NCBI RefSeq assembly: GCF_009676955.1
Contig: NZ_CP045696.1
Span: forward strand, 2,623,001 to 2,687,000
Direction of reading: 5' to 3'
Source of the DNA: Sodaliphilus pleomorphus
GTDB lineage: Bacteria > Bacteroidota > Bacteroidia > Bacteroidales > Muribaculaceae
Length of the DNA stretch: 64,000 bases
The notes under the pieces were generated by a model that saw only the letters and a program-made list of their open reading frames with translations, was not told where the DNA came from and ran no database searches. A program made the translations under genes and the position numbers. This document shows, in pieces, positions 51,834 through 60,849 of this stretch (position 1 is the stretch's first letter; every line of letters begins with the position of its first letter).

Positions 51834-51930
51834 TTTTTTTACGTTTTTTTGCTTCCAGCTCGTTTAAAATTTCTAAAAAAATAGTTCAAAAAAAGCGATG
51901 AGGGGTGAAAACAATGTGAAGAAAAATTGC

Positions 51931-51938
51931 TACATTTG
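51931..51938 (+). promoter_or_regulatory. -7 box for the S8 peptidase gene
   Basis: TACATTTG, about 100 bp upstream of the ATG; matches TAnnTTTG. Confidence 0.45.
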
Positions 51939-52038
51939 CCCAACTCTATACCTTTATTATAGATACACCCCAAGCGCCCATGTGCAGTTTTGAAGCAGAT
52001 TACTATCTAAATACTAACAAATATAATCAAGACGAAGA

Positions 52039-55000
52039 ATGAAAAAACTGTTATTCTTTCTTGCGATAGCTTGTTGTGCAGTGGTCACAGCGCGCGCCTA
52101 CACGGCGGCCGACTCGGCTGTGATGGCTGGCAAGCTGTCGGTCACGACACAAATGTTTCTCAACGACCGCAGTGCGGCGGCCTCGGGGCAGCAGCCCGAG
52201 AAGGCGCCGTCGATGCCCCGTGGCCTGGTGCCCGCCTCGCGCGACATGGCGCGGGCTGTGCGCGTCTATGCCCAGCCCGAGCAGGTGGGCGGGCGCCAGT
52301 ATGTGCCCTGCTTCATTCGCCTGGCTGCCGGCGGCAGCGTGGGCAGCCTTGAGGCCAAGGGTGTGCAAGTGCAGTGCACCTTCGGTAACGGGCTGCTCAC
52401 CGCCCTGGTGCCTGTCGACTCGATCGAGGCTGTGGCCCTGCTGGCCGGCGTGAGCCGTGTCAACGTGTCGTCGGTCATGCGCAAGGCCACCGATGCGGCC
52501 CGCACGGCCACCCATGCCGACGATGTGCTCACCCGCTCGCTCGACGCTGCGGGGCTGGGCATCGACTCGGTCTACGACGGCAAGGGCGTGGTGCTGGGTG
52601 TGATCGACACTGGCATCGACTTTCAGCACATCGCTTTCAAGGATGCCAGCCTGAGCAGCCGCATCAAGCGTGCCTATGTGTACAATGGCACCTCGGCCCG
52701 CGAGTACACCTCGATCACCAGCAGCAGCCCCACCACCGACGACAGCGGCGAGGACCACGGCACCCACACCAGCTCTACGGCTGGCGGCTCGAGTGTGATC
52801 ATCGACGGCAGCAATGTCACTGTCACGACCGACCACAGTGCCGCCACCTATGGCGGCATGGCCCCGGGTGCCGACCTCTACCTGGCCGGCATCAAGGACT
52901 TGACCACGACCTACATTGCCAATGCCTTCCAGAAGATATGCAACTATGCCGACGGCGAGGGCAAGCCCGTGGTGGTGAGCAACAGCTGGGGCTCGCAGAT
53001 GGGGCCTCACGACGGCACCGGCGACGTGGCCGACGTGGTGAACCAGTACTTCGGTGAGAGCCACCCCAACCACATCTGTCTCTTTGCTGCCAGCAACGAT
53101 GCCGGCAAGTCGAAGGACGACGAGGGCGGCGGCTTCTACGTGTCGGGCACTGCCTCGAGCGCGAGCCCGCTCAAGACCATCATGCGCTGCGCCAGCTACA
53201 GCAACACCGATGCCGGCTACTACTACGCCGGCGTGATTGCCAACGCCTGGAGCCACACGCCGCTGCCCGCTGGCAGCAGCCTGGCCTGCCGCATACGTGT
53301 GCTCAACGCCACAACCGGCAGCGAGCTCACCTCGGTCACCGTCGCCCCGTCGACCAACGGCACCCGGGTCTCGGGGCTCGGCTCCTACTACACGGGCACG
53401 CTCATGGTGTATAAAGACTATGTTGCCTCGTCGAAGTCGCAGATTGTGCTCTATGCCAGCGGCCTCACCTCGCGCGGGGTGAGCTCATCGACCAAGAACG
53501 GCGAGGAGTATTACAAGAGCAACTACACCCTGGCTGTCGACTTCTATCCCACCCAGGGCAGCTGCACTGTCGACGCCTGGGGCGGCTCCTACGGCTATTT
53601 CTCCAACTATCTCAACCTCGACGGCTACACCTCGGGCAGCGATGCTTCGAGTGTGAGCGACGAGGCCACCATTGCCAACGCCATCCCCATTGGCGCCTAT
53701 GTGTCGAAAAACACAGTGACCGACCACAACGGCAGCCGCCACACGCTGAGCAGCCTGCCCAACGTGGGCGACATTGCCTACTTCTCGAGCTACCAGGAGA
53801 GCGGTGCCGGCGCCACGGGCGAGGTTGTGCCTGTGGTTGCGGCTCCCGGTGCCACCATCGTGGCTGCCGTCAACCACTATGACAGCGACGGCGACTACAG
53901 CTATGTGAACGACAACGGCGCCGACTATGACATGTATCGTGTCAACAACAGCACCGTCAACCCCTATGGCAACATGAACGGCACCTCGATGGCCACCCCG
54001 GCAGCTGCCGGCATCGTGGCTCTGTGGCTCCAGGCCTCGCAGGCGAAGGGTGCCAAGTATACCAACCTCACGGTGGACAAGGTGAAAGAAATCATGCGCT
54101 CTACCGCCATCACCGACACGTGGACCACCACGGGCTCCAACCGCACCCACTTCGGTGCCGGCAAGATCAATGCCCTGGCCGGCCTGCAGATGGTGCTGGG
54201 TGCACAGCCCGGCCCGCGCCTGGGCGTCGAGCCCTCGACGCTGGCCTTTGGCACCGTCGGTCTGGGCACCGACAGCGTCAAGACGTTCAAGGTCACCGGC
54301 CAGCGCCTCAAGAAGAGCGTGACCATTGCATCGAGCAACAAGGCCTTTGCCGTGTCGCCTGCCACCATCGCCCTGCCGGCCGACTCGACCCTGAGCCAGA
54401 CCGTGAGCGTCACCTTCAAGCCCGACAAGAGCGGCGACTACAAGGGCTATATCGTTGTGACCAGCGACAGCCTCACCGACACGGTTGCGGTGAGCGGCAC
54501 GGCACGCCTTGTGACTGTGGCTCCCGTCATGTTGCCGGCCGACTCGGCCCGCATAGGCCTCACCCAGTTCCAGGCCCGCTGGACCCCTGCCACACCGGCT
54601 GCCCATGTGGCCAGCTACACCCTCAGTGTCGACGCCAAGCCCGAAACGGCTTGGACCAAGCTGTGGACCGACGACTTCTCGGGCCTGCTTGCCTCAACAG
54701 GCACAGGCACCAACATAAGCAACAACCTCGACAACTACACCGATGTGAAGGGCTGGACAGGCTCCTACGTGTATGGCAGCGGCAGCCGCGGCGTGTTGCA
54801 GATTGGCTCGAGCTCCAACAGCGGCTATCTCTCTACACCCGCGCTCGACCTGAGCAGCAGTCGCGGCAAGGTCACCGTGAGCTTCAGGGCCAAGTATTTC
54901 AGCTCTACGTTCATCAACGATGGCTCCTCGGTGGTGGTGTCGTGTGGCAACGCGTCGCGCACGGTGGCCCTCTCGCGCACTATGGCCAACTACACAGTGG

Positions 55001-55500
55001 TGCTCGACTGCAACGCAGCCCAGGGCCAGACGGTGCGGTTTGCCACCACTGCCAAGCAGAAACGTGTGCTGCTCGACAACGTCGCCCTCTACTCGGGCGA
55101 CACCACCGCCACCGCAGCCAGCGCACCGCTGCTGGCCATGAGCGAGACTGGCGACTCGACGAGCCGTGTGATAACTGGCATTGCCGACACTACCTGCCTT
55201 GTGACAGGCTTGACTGCCGGCGGCACCTTCACCTACCGTGTAAAGGCCCTGTACACCGACGGTACCGAGAGTGGCTACTCCAACGTCGAGACGGTGACCC
55301 TCAGGGCACAGAGCGGTGACCTCGACGGCGACATCAACATGGACGGCCTCGTCGACGTGGCCGACGTCACCACCCTCATCAACTACATCCTGGGCCTCAA
55401 CCCGAGTCCCTGCAACCTGGCCCATGCCGACCGCAACGGCGACGGTCTCTACGATGTGGTCGATGTCACAGCCCTCACCGGCAAGGTGGTGGGCAAGTAG
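52039..55500 (+). CDS. Secreted S8 (subtilisin-like) serine peptidase with dockerin
   Basis: 1153 residues with a signal peptide (MKKLLFFLAIACCAVVTARA). The S8 triad is intact: Asp in GVIDTGIDFQHIAF (about 195), His in EDHGTHTSSTAGG (about 240), Ser in NGTSMATPAAAGIVALWLQ (about 650). A large insertion lies between His and Ser, as in lactocepin/C5a-peptidase-like enzymes. An HYDIN-like beta domain follows (about 735-830), then an Fn3 domain interrupted by a jelly-roll insert (about 835-1090). The C-terminus has dockerin-like loops DLDGDINMDGLVDVADVTTL and DRNGDGLYDVVDVTAL. An extracellular protein-degrading enzyme, perhaps docked to a cohesin. Shares its C-terminal architecture with the M6 peptidase downstream. 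Confidence 0.93.
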   Translation: MKKLLFFLAIACCAVVTARAYTAADSAVMAGKLSVTTQMFLNDRSAAASGQQPEKAPSMPRGLVPASRDMARAVRVYAQPEQVGGRQYVPCFIRLAAGGSVGSLEAKGVQVQCTFGNGLLTALVPVDSIEAVALLAGVSRVNVSSVMRKATDAARTATHADDVLTRSLDAAGLGIDSVYDGKGVVLGVIDTGIDFQHIAFKDASLSSRIKRAYVYNGTSAREYTSITSSSPTTDDSGEDHGTHTSSTAGGSSVIIDGSNVTVTTDHSAATYGGMAPGADLYLAGIKDLTTTYIANAFQKICNYADGEGKPVVVSNSWGSQMGPHDGTGDVADVVNQYFGESHPNHICLFAASNDAGKSKDDEGGGFYVSGTASSASPLKTIMRCASYSNTDAGYYYAGVIANAWSHTPLPAGSSLACRIRVLNATTGSELTSVTVAPSTNGTRVSGLGSYYTGTLMVYKDYVASSKSQIVLYASGLTSRGVSSSTKNGEEYYKSNYTLAVDFYPTQGSCTVDAWGGSYGYFSNYLNLDGYTSGSDASSVSDEATIANAIPIGAYVSKNTVTDHNGSRHTLSSLPNVGDIAYFSSYQESGAGATGEVVPVVAAPGATIVAAVNHYDSDGDYSYVNDNGADYDMYRVNNSTVNPYGNMNGTSMATPAAAGIVALWLQASQAKGAKYTNLTVDKVKEIMRSTAITDTWTTTGSNRTHFGAGKINALAGLQMVLGAQPGPRLGVEPSTLAFGTVGLGTDSVKTFKVTGQRLKKSVTIASSNKAFAVSPATIALPADSTLSQTVSVTFKPDKSGDYKGYIVVTSDSLTDTVAVSGTARLVTVAPVMLPADSARIGLTQFQARWTPATPAAHVASYTLSVDAKPETAWTKLWTDDFSGLLASTGTGTNISNNLDNYTDVKGWTGSYVYGSGSRGVLQIGSSSNSGYLSTPALDLSSSRGKVTVSFRAKYFSSTFINDGSSVVVSCGNASRTVALSRTMANYTVVLDCNAAQGQTVRFATTAKQKRVLLDNVALYSGDTTATAASAPLLAMSETGDSTSRVITGIADTTCLVTGLTAGGTFTYRVKALYTDGTESGYSNVETVTLRAQSGDLDGDINMDGLVDVADVTTLINYILGLNPSPCNLAHADRNGDGLYDVVDVTALTGKVVGK

Positions 55501-55545
55501 TGCGTCATCTCATTGCCGACGGCAGCGCCGCGGCGCATCTCTCAC

Positions 55546-55587
55546 AGCGATTCCCGCTCCAGCCTGTGTGGCCGGGCGGGAATCGCT
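55546..55587 (+). terminator. Terminator of the S8 peptidase gene
   Basis: AGCGATTCCCGC and GCGGGAATCGCT form a perfect 12-bp stem around an 18-nt loop, 45 bp after the stop. Only a short T-rich tail follows. Confidence 0.7.
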
Positions 55588-55771
55588 CATTTCACACCAA
55601 TTGGAAAGATTGAAATCGAGTTGCAAGATTTTAAAGCGTTCCGTCGGCATAGCATCCTGCCCCAATCGGGCATCACTGCCGTAAAAGAGTAACCCTTTTC
55701 AACAAGCCATGAAATGTTAAATGAAGGAGCTTGCTAAAACTTTTCGACTCTTATTTTTTTGTGTCGTAAAA

Positions 55772-55803
55772 TTTTGCGAATCCAATGCTTTTCTCTATAT
55801 TTG
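55772..55803 (+). promoter_or_regulatory. Consensus promoter for the Rhs toxin gene
   Basis: TTTTG (55772-55776), a 19-bp spacer and TATATTTG (55796-55803) match the Bacteroidetes -33/-7 consensus, 26 bp before the ATG. The toxin/immunity pair therefore has its own promoter. Confidence 0.7.
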
Positions 55804-55829
55804 TGCACAACCATAAACAATTGTGAGCA

Positions 55830-56927
55830 ATGAGAAGCCGTCAATCACTGCTTTGCATCCTTGCTGCGGTTGTGGTCGTCATCACAGCTGCGGGCAGCAA
55901 TGCGATAGAGCTTGTCGGCCGTGCCACGATGGTGCAGGCCGACTCAATCCCTATGGGGCTGCCAGGTGACACGGTGTGGGACTTCTCGGGGGTGCGGCCA
56001 TTGCCAGGGAGCAAGACCTGGGGCGCCAGCAAGATGGGCGACTCGGTGCTGGCAGTGGCCTGCGGCGACAGCCAGCTCACCTATTTGGAAAGGAACGACA
56101 GCCTATATTGGCTGGGCTTTGAGAACCCGAGCACTGAGATGCGAGAAACCGGGACTGTGCGGGCTGCCCGCCCGAGCGCCATTGCCGCCGGCGTGCAGCC
56201 CTGCAAGTACACCGGCAAGGAGCTCGACCGCGAGGCAGGCCTCGACCTCTACGATTTCGCCGCCCGCCAGCTGGCCCCCGCTCTGGGCCGCACCACCACC
56301 CAAGACCCGATGGCCGAGAAATACTACAGCATCAGCCCCTACGCCTGGTGCGCCAGCAACCCCATCCGCAATGTCGACCCCACGGGAAATTGGATTGTGG
56401 GAATACGTGGGAAAAAAGTGAGCTATGATAATAGAACTAAAACATGGAAAAATGCGACTAAAGATATTATGGAACTTGGAAACGAGATGGCTAAGACTAA
56501 AGCCGGAATGCAAGTTTTGCGTGCAATGCTTTACTCTAAACACCCTATTAGCTTAATTTTTAATAAAACGAGTGTTATAAAACTAGGAAATAGTTACGTT
56601 ATGGGGCAAACTTCACCGAGAGTTGTGGTTGACAAAAATGGAAAACGACATTTTAAATCGGTGAGCATCACTTTTTTTATGAAGGTAATCAATGACAAGA
56701 GCAAGTGGGGTGTGGAATATACTGGTCTTTCTGAGTCTGATGTTCTTGGCACTGTGGGCGTGCATGAGGGTGAACACGGGACGAATGAAAAAGCTTCCAG
56801 CAATTTCTATTCTCATCCAAAAGGAGACAAAACCAAGCACAAAGTAGAAGAGAATGCGGAAGAAAAAGAACAACAGCATTTAAAGCAATTAAAATTATTA
56901 AAAACACAAGAAGAAAACAATAAATGA
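55830..56927 (+). CDS. Compact Rhs-core protein with HExxH C-terminal toxin-like domain
   Basis: 365 residues. A signal peptide (MRSRQSLLCILAAVVVVITA) and a short unfamiliar region precede the Rhs-repeat-associated core (about 127-187: YTGKELDREAGLDLYDFAAR, DPMAEKYYSISPYAWCASNP, NVDPTGNW). That core is the usual junction before a variable toxin. The following ~175 residues are AT-rich and polymorphic-toxin-like. They contain VLGTVGVHEGEHGTNEKAS, an HExxH zinc-protease motif, and a later Glu-rich helix (VEENAEEKEQQHL) that could give the third ligand. The long YD-repeat shell of full Rhs proteins is absent, so this is a truncated or minimal carrier. The next gene overlaps by 4 bp (ATGA) and is the likely immunity gene. 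Metalloprotease activity is inferred. Confidence 0.8.
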   Translation: MRSRQSLLCILAAVVVVITAAGSNAIELVGRATMVQADSIPMGLPGDTVWDFSGVRPLPGSKTWGASKMGDSVLAVACGDSQLTYLERNDSLYWLGFENPSTEMRETGTVRAARPSAIAAGVQPCKYTGKELDREAGLDLYDFAARQLAPALGRTTTQDPMAEKYYSISPYAWCASNPIRNVDPTGNWIVGIRGKKVSYDNRTKTWKNATKDIMELGNEMAKTKAGMQVLRAMLYSKHPISLIFNKTSVIKLGNSYVMGQTSPRVVVDKNGKRHFKSVSITFFMKVINDKSKWGVEYTGLSESDVLGTVGVHEGEHGTNEKASSNFYSHPKGDKTKHKVEENAEEKEQQHLKQLKLLKTQEENNK

Positions 56928-57487
56928 TGAAAAAGATATTACTAACAACATGTCTACTGCTCATTACGGCCTCGGCAAAAGCTTATAATGAGGAGACAGA
57001 AGAGATTTACAACAACATCATTGAGTATTTCAAACAGGGTTTAGCCCCTTGGGGAGAGGATGAACAAGTAAAAGATATTATTCAATATGAACATGGTTCA
57101 GGTAAAAATTTTTACAATATATTTAATGTTGTTGATGTTATTAGCGGGAAAGCATTGGCCTGCAATCCAGATGAGAATTTGAATATGGATTTTGGCGTAT
57201 ATAAACTGGATTTCTTTTCAATAGAAGATGATCCTTTTTATATGATGCTGATTTATAAGCACGAAGTGTGGTTCTATATAGGCTCGAGCCGTTTTTTCAC
57301 AAGGCGTTTGTTCAAAATAAAAAATGCTGACGACGGTTTGATTTCAGATTCTGATATGTTGAAGATTTTGCGAGCTAATTTTTTCGAGGATGAAATCGAG
57401 TATAAACGCGATTTTGAATATTTTAACCGTCATGAATTGATGTTCAGAGAAATTGGCAACGTCAGATATTTGCCAAGCGACGATTGA
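56924..57487 (+). CDS. Exported small protein, probable immunity to the Rhs toxin
   Basis: 187 residues; signal peptide MMKKILLTTCLLLITASAKA, then an acidic mature protein (YNEETEEIYNNIIEYFKQGL, FYNIFNVVDVISGKALACNP, DFFSIEDDPFYMMLIYKHEV). I recognise no domain. It overlaps the Rhs gene by 4 bp, shares its low GC, and is the only gene downstream in the unit, the standard place for an immunity gene. The predicted export implies that protection is needed in the periplasm, so the toxin should act there. The role is inferred from position. Confidence 0.6.
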   Translation: MMKKILLTTCLLLITASAKAYNEETEEIYNNIIEYFKQGLAPWGEDEQVKDIIQYEHGSGKNFYNIFNVVDVISGKALACNPDENLNMDFGVYKLDFFSIEDDPFYMMLIYKHEVWFYIGSSRFFTRRLFKIKNADDGLISDSDMLKILRANFFEDEIEYKRDFEYFNRHELMFREIGNVRYLPSDD

Positions 57488-57565
57488 AAACTGAGAAGAG
57501 GCCATATTCAATAACGAAGTGCAAAAAAAATCTGGGCAGAAAAAGGTAGAATAAAAAATTATGGC

Positions 57566-57573
57566 TAATTTTG
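57566..57573 (+). promoter_or_regulatory. -7 box for the M6 peptidase gene
   Basis: TAATTTTG, 75 bp before the ATG; matches TAnnTTTG. Confidence 0.45.
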
Positions 57574-57647
57574 TAACCTTTCTACAACGACGTAGCAATT
57601 AAACAATTAAAACAACTAAAATAACTAAAACAAGAATTATTACATTT

Positions 57648-60149
57648 ATGAAGAAGTTCCTTTTCCTGGCTGTTGCAGCCTTGTGCACCAGCCTTGTGGC
57701 CACAGCTGTGCCGGCCAAGCGCACCCCAGTGACTTTCACCCAGAGCGACGGCACTGTGATCACGGTGACCATGTGCGGCGACGAGTGGCATCACGGCTAC
57801 GTCACCGCCGACGGCCTGGCTGTTGCGCGAGCTGCCAATGGCAATTTCTACTACAACACCGCCAGCGGCATCTCGACCGTGATGGCTCACGACCTGAAAA
57901 ACCGCAATGCTGCCGAGCAAAGCTATGTGGCGGCCAATCGCAGCCAGTTTGTGCTGGGCGCCACTGCAACGGCTACCTCGCGCCAGCGCGCCCGCAGAGC
58001 CGTTGCCAGCCGCCGCAAGGTGCAAGTGCCCCCCACAGGCTCGCCCCGCATCCCCATTCTGCTTGTGCAGTACAGCGACAAGAAGATGTCGCACGACAAG
58101 GCCGACTTTGAGGTCCACTACGCCGAGGGACAAAACAGCGTGTATCAATATTTCTACGACCAGTCCAACGGCAAGTATAGCCCGCAATTCGACATCTACG
58201 GCATCTACACCTTGGGCAGCAAGCGCTCCACCTATGGCGGCAACGACTCGAGTGGCAACGATGTGGGCGTGGCCAAGATGGTGGGCGAGGCTGTCGACTC
58301 GGCCAGCGCTGCAGGCGACATCGACTGGAGCCGCTACGACAACGACGGCGACGGCTATGCCGATGTGGTGATCGTGGTGTATGCCGGCGTGGGCGAGGCC
58401 CAGGCCTCAACCACCGTGCCCAGCTCGGTGTGGCCCTGCCAGTGGAACCTGAGTGAGGGTGCCTACTATGGCGACGGCACTGGCGTGCACACCTACAACA
58501 ATACCAAGGTCGACAAGTTTGCCGTGTTCAATGAGATTACGGGCAGCAGCGACTACGGTACCACGCTCGACGGTATAGGCACCTTCTGTCACGAGTTCTC
58601 CCACTGCCTGGGTCTGCCCGACTTCTACGAGACCACCTATGGCAGCGGCTACTATGGCATGGGCTCATGGAGCTTGATGGACTATGGCTGCTACAACGAC
58701 GACGGCAACACCCCTTGCGGCTACGATGCCTATGAGAAGAACTTCATGGGCTGGGTCAACCTGCTCACGCCCACGCCCAACACCCACTACACTCTGCCGG
58801 TGTGGAACAAGAAGAGCGAGAGCACCGATGTGGCCTACAAGGTGGTGAGCGACGTGAACAGCAACGAGTACTTCATCGTTGAGAACCGCGCCCGCCAGGG
58901 TTGGGACCGTTACATCCCCGATGCCCATGGCGGCGCCCTGATCACCCACGTGAGCTACATTCCCAGTCGCTGGGACGCCAACACAGTCAACAACTACAGT
59001 GTGCAACTCATGACCATAAGCCCGGCCGACAACACACTGAGCAGTTACACCGAGAATGCCGACCTTTATGGCACCTCCAATACCGAGTTTACCGACGACT
59101 CGTCGCCAGCAGCTGTGCTCTACCTCACATCGAGCGGCTCGGCAAGTGGCAAGGCTGGCTACCTGGGTAAGCCCATGACCGAATTCACTATTGCCAGCGA
59201 CAGCACAGTGAGCTTCTGGTACATGAAAGAGGCGCTAAAGAAGACGCTGCCCGTGCTCACTGCCCCCTCGCAGGTCACCGACACCTCGTTTACTGCCCAC
59301 TGGACCCCGGCACTGAATGCCAAGGAGTACACACTCTATGTGTGCGACACCTTGCTCGTCTCTAAGGCTACCAAGCTGCTCACCGAGGATTTCTCGGCCG
59401 GCACCACCAAGTGGACCAGCACAGGCACCTATAGCGAAACAGGCTATCTGCGCCTGGGCAGCAGCCGTGTGAAGGGCAGTGTCACCAGCCCGGCTGTCGA
59501 CCTCTCGGCCAGCAATGGCGTGACCACAGTGGTCGTCACGGCCAAGCGATACAACAACGATGCCAATGTGCCCATGAAGGTCTCGGTCGTCGATGTCAAC
59601 GGCATTGAGATCGAAAGCAAGACCTTCACCTTAGGCGCAAGCAATGCCGACTACACTGCTGTGCTCACTGGAAAGGCCTCGGCAGGCAACATGATCAAGA
59701 TTGAAAGCACGACTGCCAAGAAGCGCGTTATGCTCAAGCAGGCAGTGGTGTATGCCGGCGATGCCTCGTCGTCGGCCTCGGGCGCGTCGCTCAAGGCAGT
59801 TGTGGAGACTGGCGACAGTGCCATGCGCACCATCACAGGCATCACCGACACGCTCTACAACGTGGCAGGCCTCGTCAAGAACGGCACCTTCCTCTACAAG
59901 GTGAAGGCCATCTACACCGATGGCACCGTGTCGGAGTGGAGCACAGCCCAACAGATCACCCTTGGCCAGAGTGCACTGGCGGGCGATGTCGACGAGAACG
60001 GCATTGTCGACGTGAGCGATGTTTCGGCCCTCATCAACGTGATACTGGGCACTGCCCGCTGGACCAATACCGATATCAACGGCGACGGTCTTGTGAATGT
60101 GGGCGATGTGTCCAGCCTCAACAACATCATCTTGAACAATTCCAAGTAG
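57648..60149 (+). CDS. Secreted M6-family metallopeptidase with dockerin
   Basis: 833 residues with a signal peptide (MKKFLFLAVAALCTSLVATA). A propeptide-like region (about 25-135) precedes the catalytic domain. DNDGDGYADVVIVVYAGVGE marks the start of the M6 core, and TFCHEFSHCLGLPDFYE (about 310) is the zinc-binding HExxHxxGxxD motif. From about 540 an Fn3 domain is interrupted by a jelly-roll insert, as in the S8 peptidase. The C-terminus has dockerin-like loops (DVDENGIVDVSDVSALINVI, DINGDGLVNVGDVSSL). M6 enzymes (InhA-like) degrade extracellular proteins. It has its own promoter box and terminator. Confidence 0.93.
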   Translation: MKKFLFLAVAALCTSLVATAVPAKRTPVTFTQSDGTVITVTMCGDEWHHGYVTADGLAVARAANGNFYYNTASGISTVMAHDLKNRNAAEQSYVAANRSQFVLGATATATSRQRARRAVASRRKVQVPPTGSPRIPILLVQYSDKKMSHDKADFEVHYAEGQNSVYQYFYDQSNGKYSPQFDIYGIYTLGSKRSTYGGNDSSGNDVGVAKMVGEAVDSASAAGDIDWSRYDNDGDGYADVVIVVYAGVGEAQASTTVPSSVWPCQWNLSEGAYYGDGTGVHTYNNTKVDKFAVFNEITGSSDYGTTLDGIGTFCHEFSHCLGLPDFYETTYGSGYYGMGSWSLMDYGCYNDDGNTPCGYDAYEKNFMGWVNLLTPTPNTHYTLPVWNKKSESTDVAYKVVSDVNSNEYFIVENRARQGWDRYIPDAHGGALITHVSYIPSRWDANTVNNYSVQLMTISPADNTLSSYTENADLYGTSNTEFTDDSSPAAVLYLTSSGSASGKAGYLGKPMTEFTIASDSTVSFWYMKEALKKTLPVLTAPSQVTDTSFTAHWTPALNAKEYTLYVCDTLLVSKATKLLTEDFSAGTTKWTSTGTYSETGYLRLGSSRVKGSVTSPAVDLSASNGVTTVVVTAKRYNNDANVPMKVSVVDVNGIEIESKTFTLGASNADYTAVLTGKASAGNMIKIESTTAKKRVMLKQAVVYAGDASSSASGASLKAVVETGDSAMRTITGITDTLYNVAGLVKNGTFLYKVKAIYTDGTVSEWSTAQQITLGQSALAGDVDENGIVDVSDVSALINVILGTARWTNTDINGDGLVNVGDVSSLNNIILNNSK

Positions 60150-60160
60150 CAATTTTCCAC

Positions 60161-60180
60161 TGGCGGGATCTGCCGCCAGC
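60161..60180 (+). terminator. Terminator of the M6 peptidase gene
   Basis: CTGGCGG and CCGCCAG form a perfect 7-bp stem with a 6-nt loop, 12 bp after the stop codon, followed by CGGTTTTACT. Confidence 0.7.
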
Positions 60181-60269
60181 GGTTTTACTCCAGCTCGAGG
60201 ATGTGCTGTTGCCCGTAGTGGCAATGGCGCATCCTTCGATTTTTTTTGGTCACGTGTGCAGCATGTGTG

Positions 60270-60300
60270 TTGCCGCCGTCGATTATCTTTTGTAATTTTG
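60270..60300 (+). promoter_or_regulatory. Promoter for the tyrosine phosphatase-hexosaminidase unit
   Basis: TTG (60270-60272), a 20-bp spacer and TAATTTTG (60293-60300), 12 bp before the ATG: a good -33/-7 pair. Confidence 0.6.
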
Positions 60301-60312
60301 TAATTCTGTGAT

Positions 60313-60849
60313 ATGACTGATATGAGCAAAAACAAAAAATACAAGATACTCTTTGTGTGCCTGGGCAACATATGCCGCTCGCCTGCAGCACAGACGGTGA
60401 TGCAGCAGCTGGTCGACGAGCGGGGCTTGGGCGACTGTTTCATCCTTGATTCGGCTGGCACCTATGGCGGCCATGCCGGCTGGCATGCCGATAGCCGCAT
60501 GCTCCTCCATGCCAGCCGTCGCGGCTACCGCATCACCCACCTGGCACGGCAAGTGAGAAGCTACGACTTCGACGACTTCGACTTGATTGTGGGCATGGAC
60601 GCCAGCAACGTGAGCAACCTGCGCCGCCTGGCTCCCACGCTGGAGAGTGAGAGCAAAATTGTGAGCATGGGCAAGTACATCGACCGCAAGCTTTTCCCTG
60701 GCATCGACTATGTGCCCGACCCTTATTACAGCGGCAGCGATGGCTTTGAACTTGTGCTCGACCTGCTCGAGGATGCCTGTGCCACACTGCTCAACGACAT
60801 TATCAACAATCAAAACATTTTATCAACATCAATTCATGACAAAGATTAA
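60313..60849 (+). CDS. Low-molecular-weight protein-tyrosine phosphatase
   Basis: 178 residues; ATG 60313 is chosen, with ATG 60322 (MSKNKKYKILF) as an alternative. The P-loop ILFVCLGNICRSPAAQ carries the CX5R active site (CLGNICR) at the N-terminus. The general-acid loop is DYVPDPYYSGSDGFE (DPYY). Both are diagnostic of LMW-PTPs. A cytoplasmic enzyme dephosphorylating tyrosine-phosphorylated proteins, sometimes of polysaccharide export systems. No tyrosine kinase lies in the window. The hexosaminidase gene overlaps its last 14 bp. Confidence 0.95.
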   Translation: MTDMSKNKKYKILFVCLGNICRSPAAQTVMQQLVDERGLGDCFILDSAGTYGGHAGWHADSRMLLHASRRGYRITHLARQVRSYDFDDFDLIVGMDASNVSNLRRLAPTLESESKIVSMGKYIDRKLFPGIDYVPDPYYSGSDGFELVLDLLEDACATLLNDIINNQNILSTSIHDKD

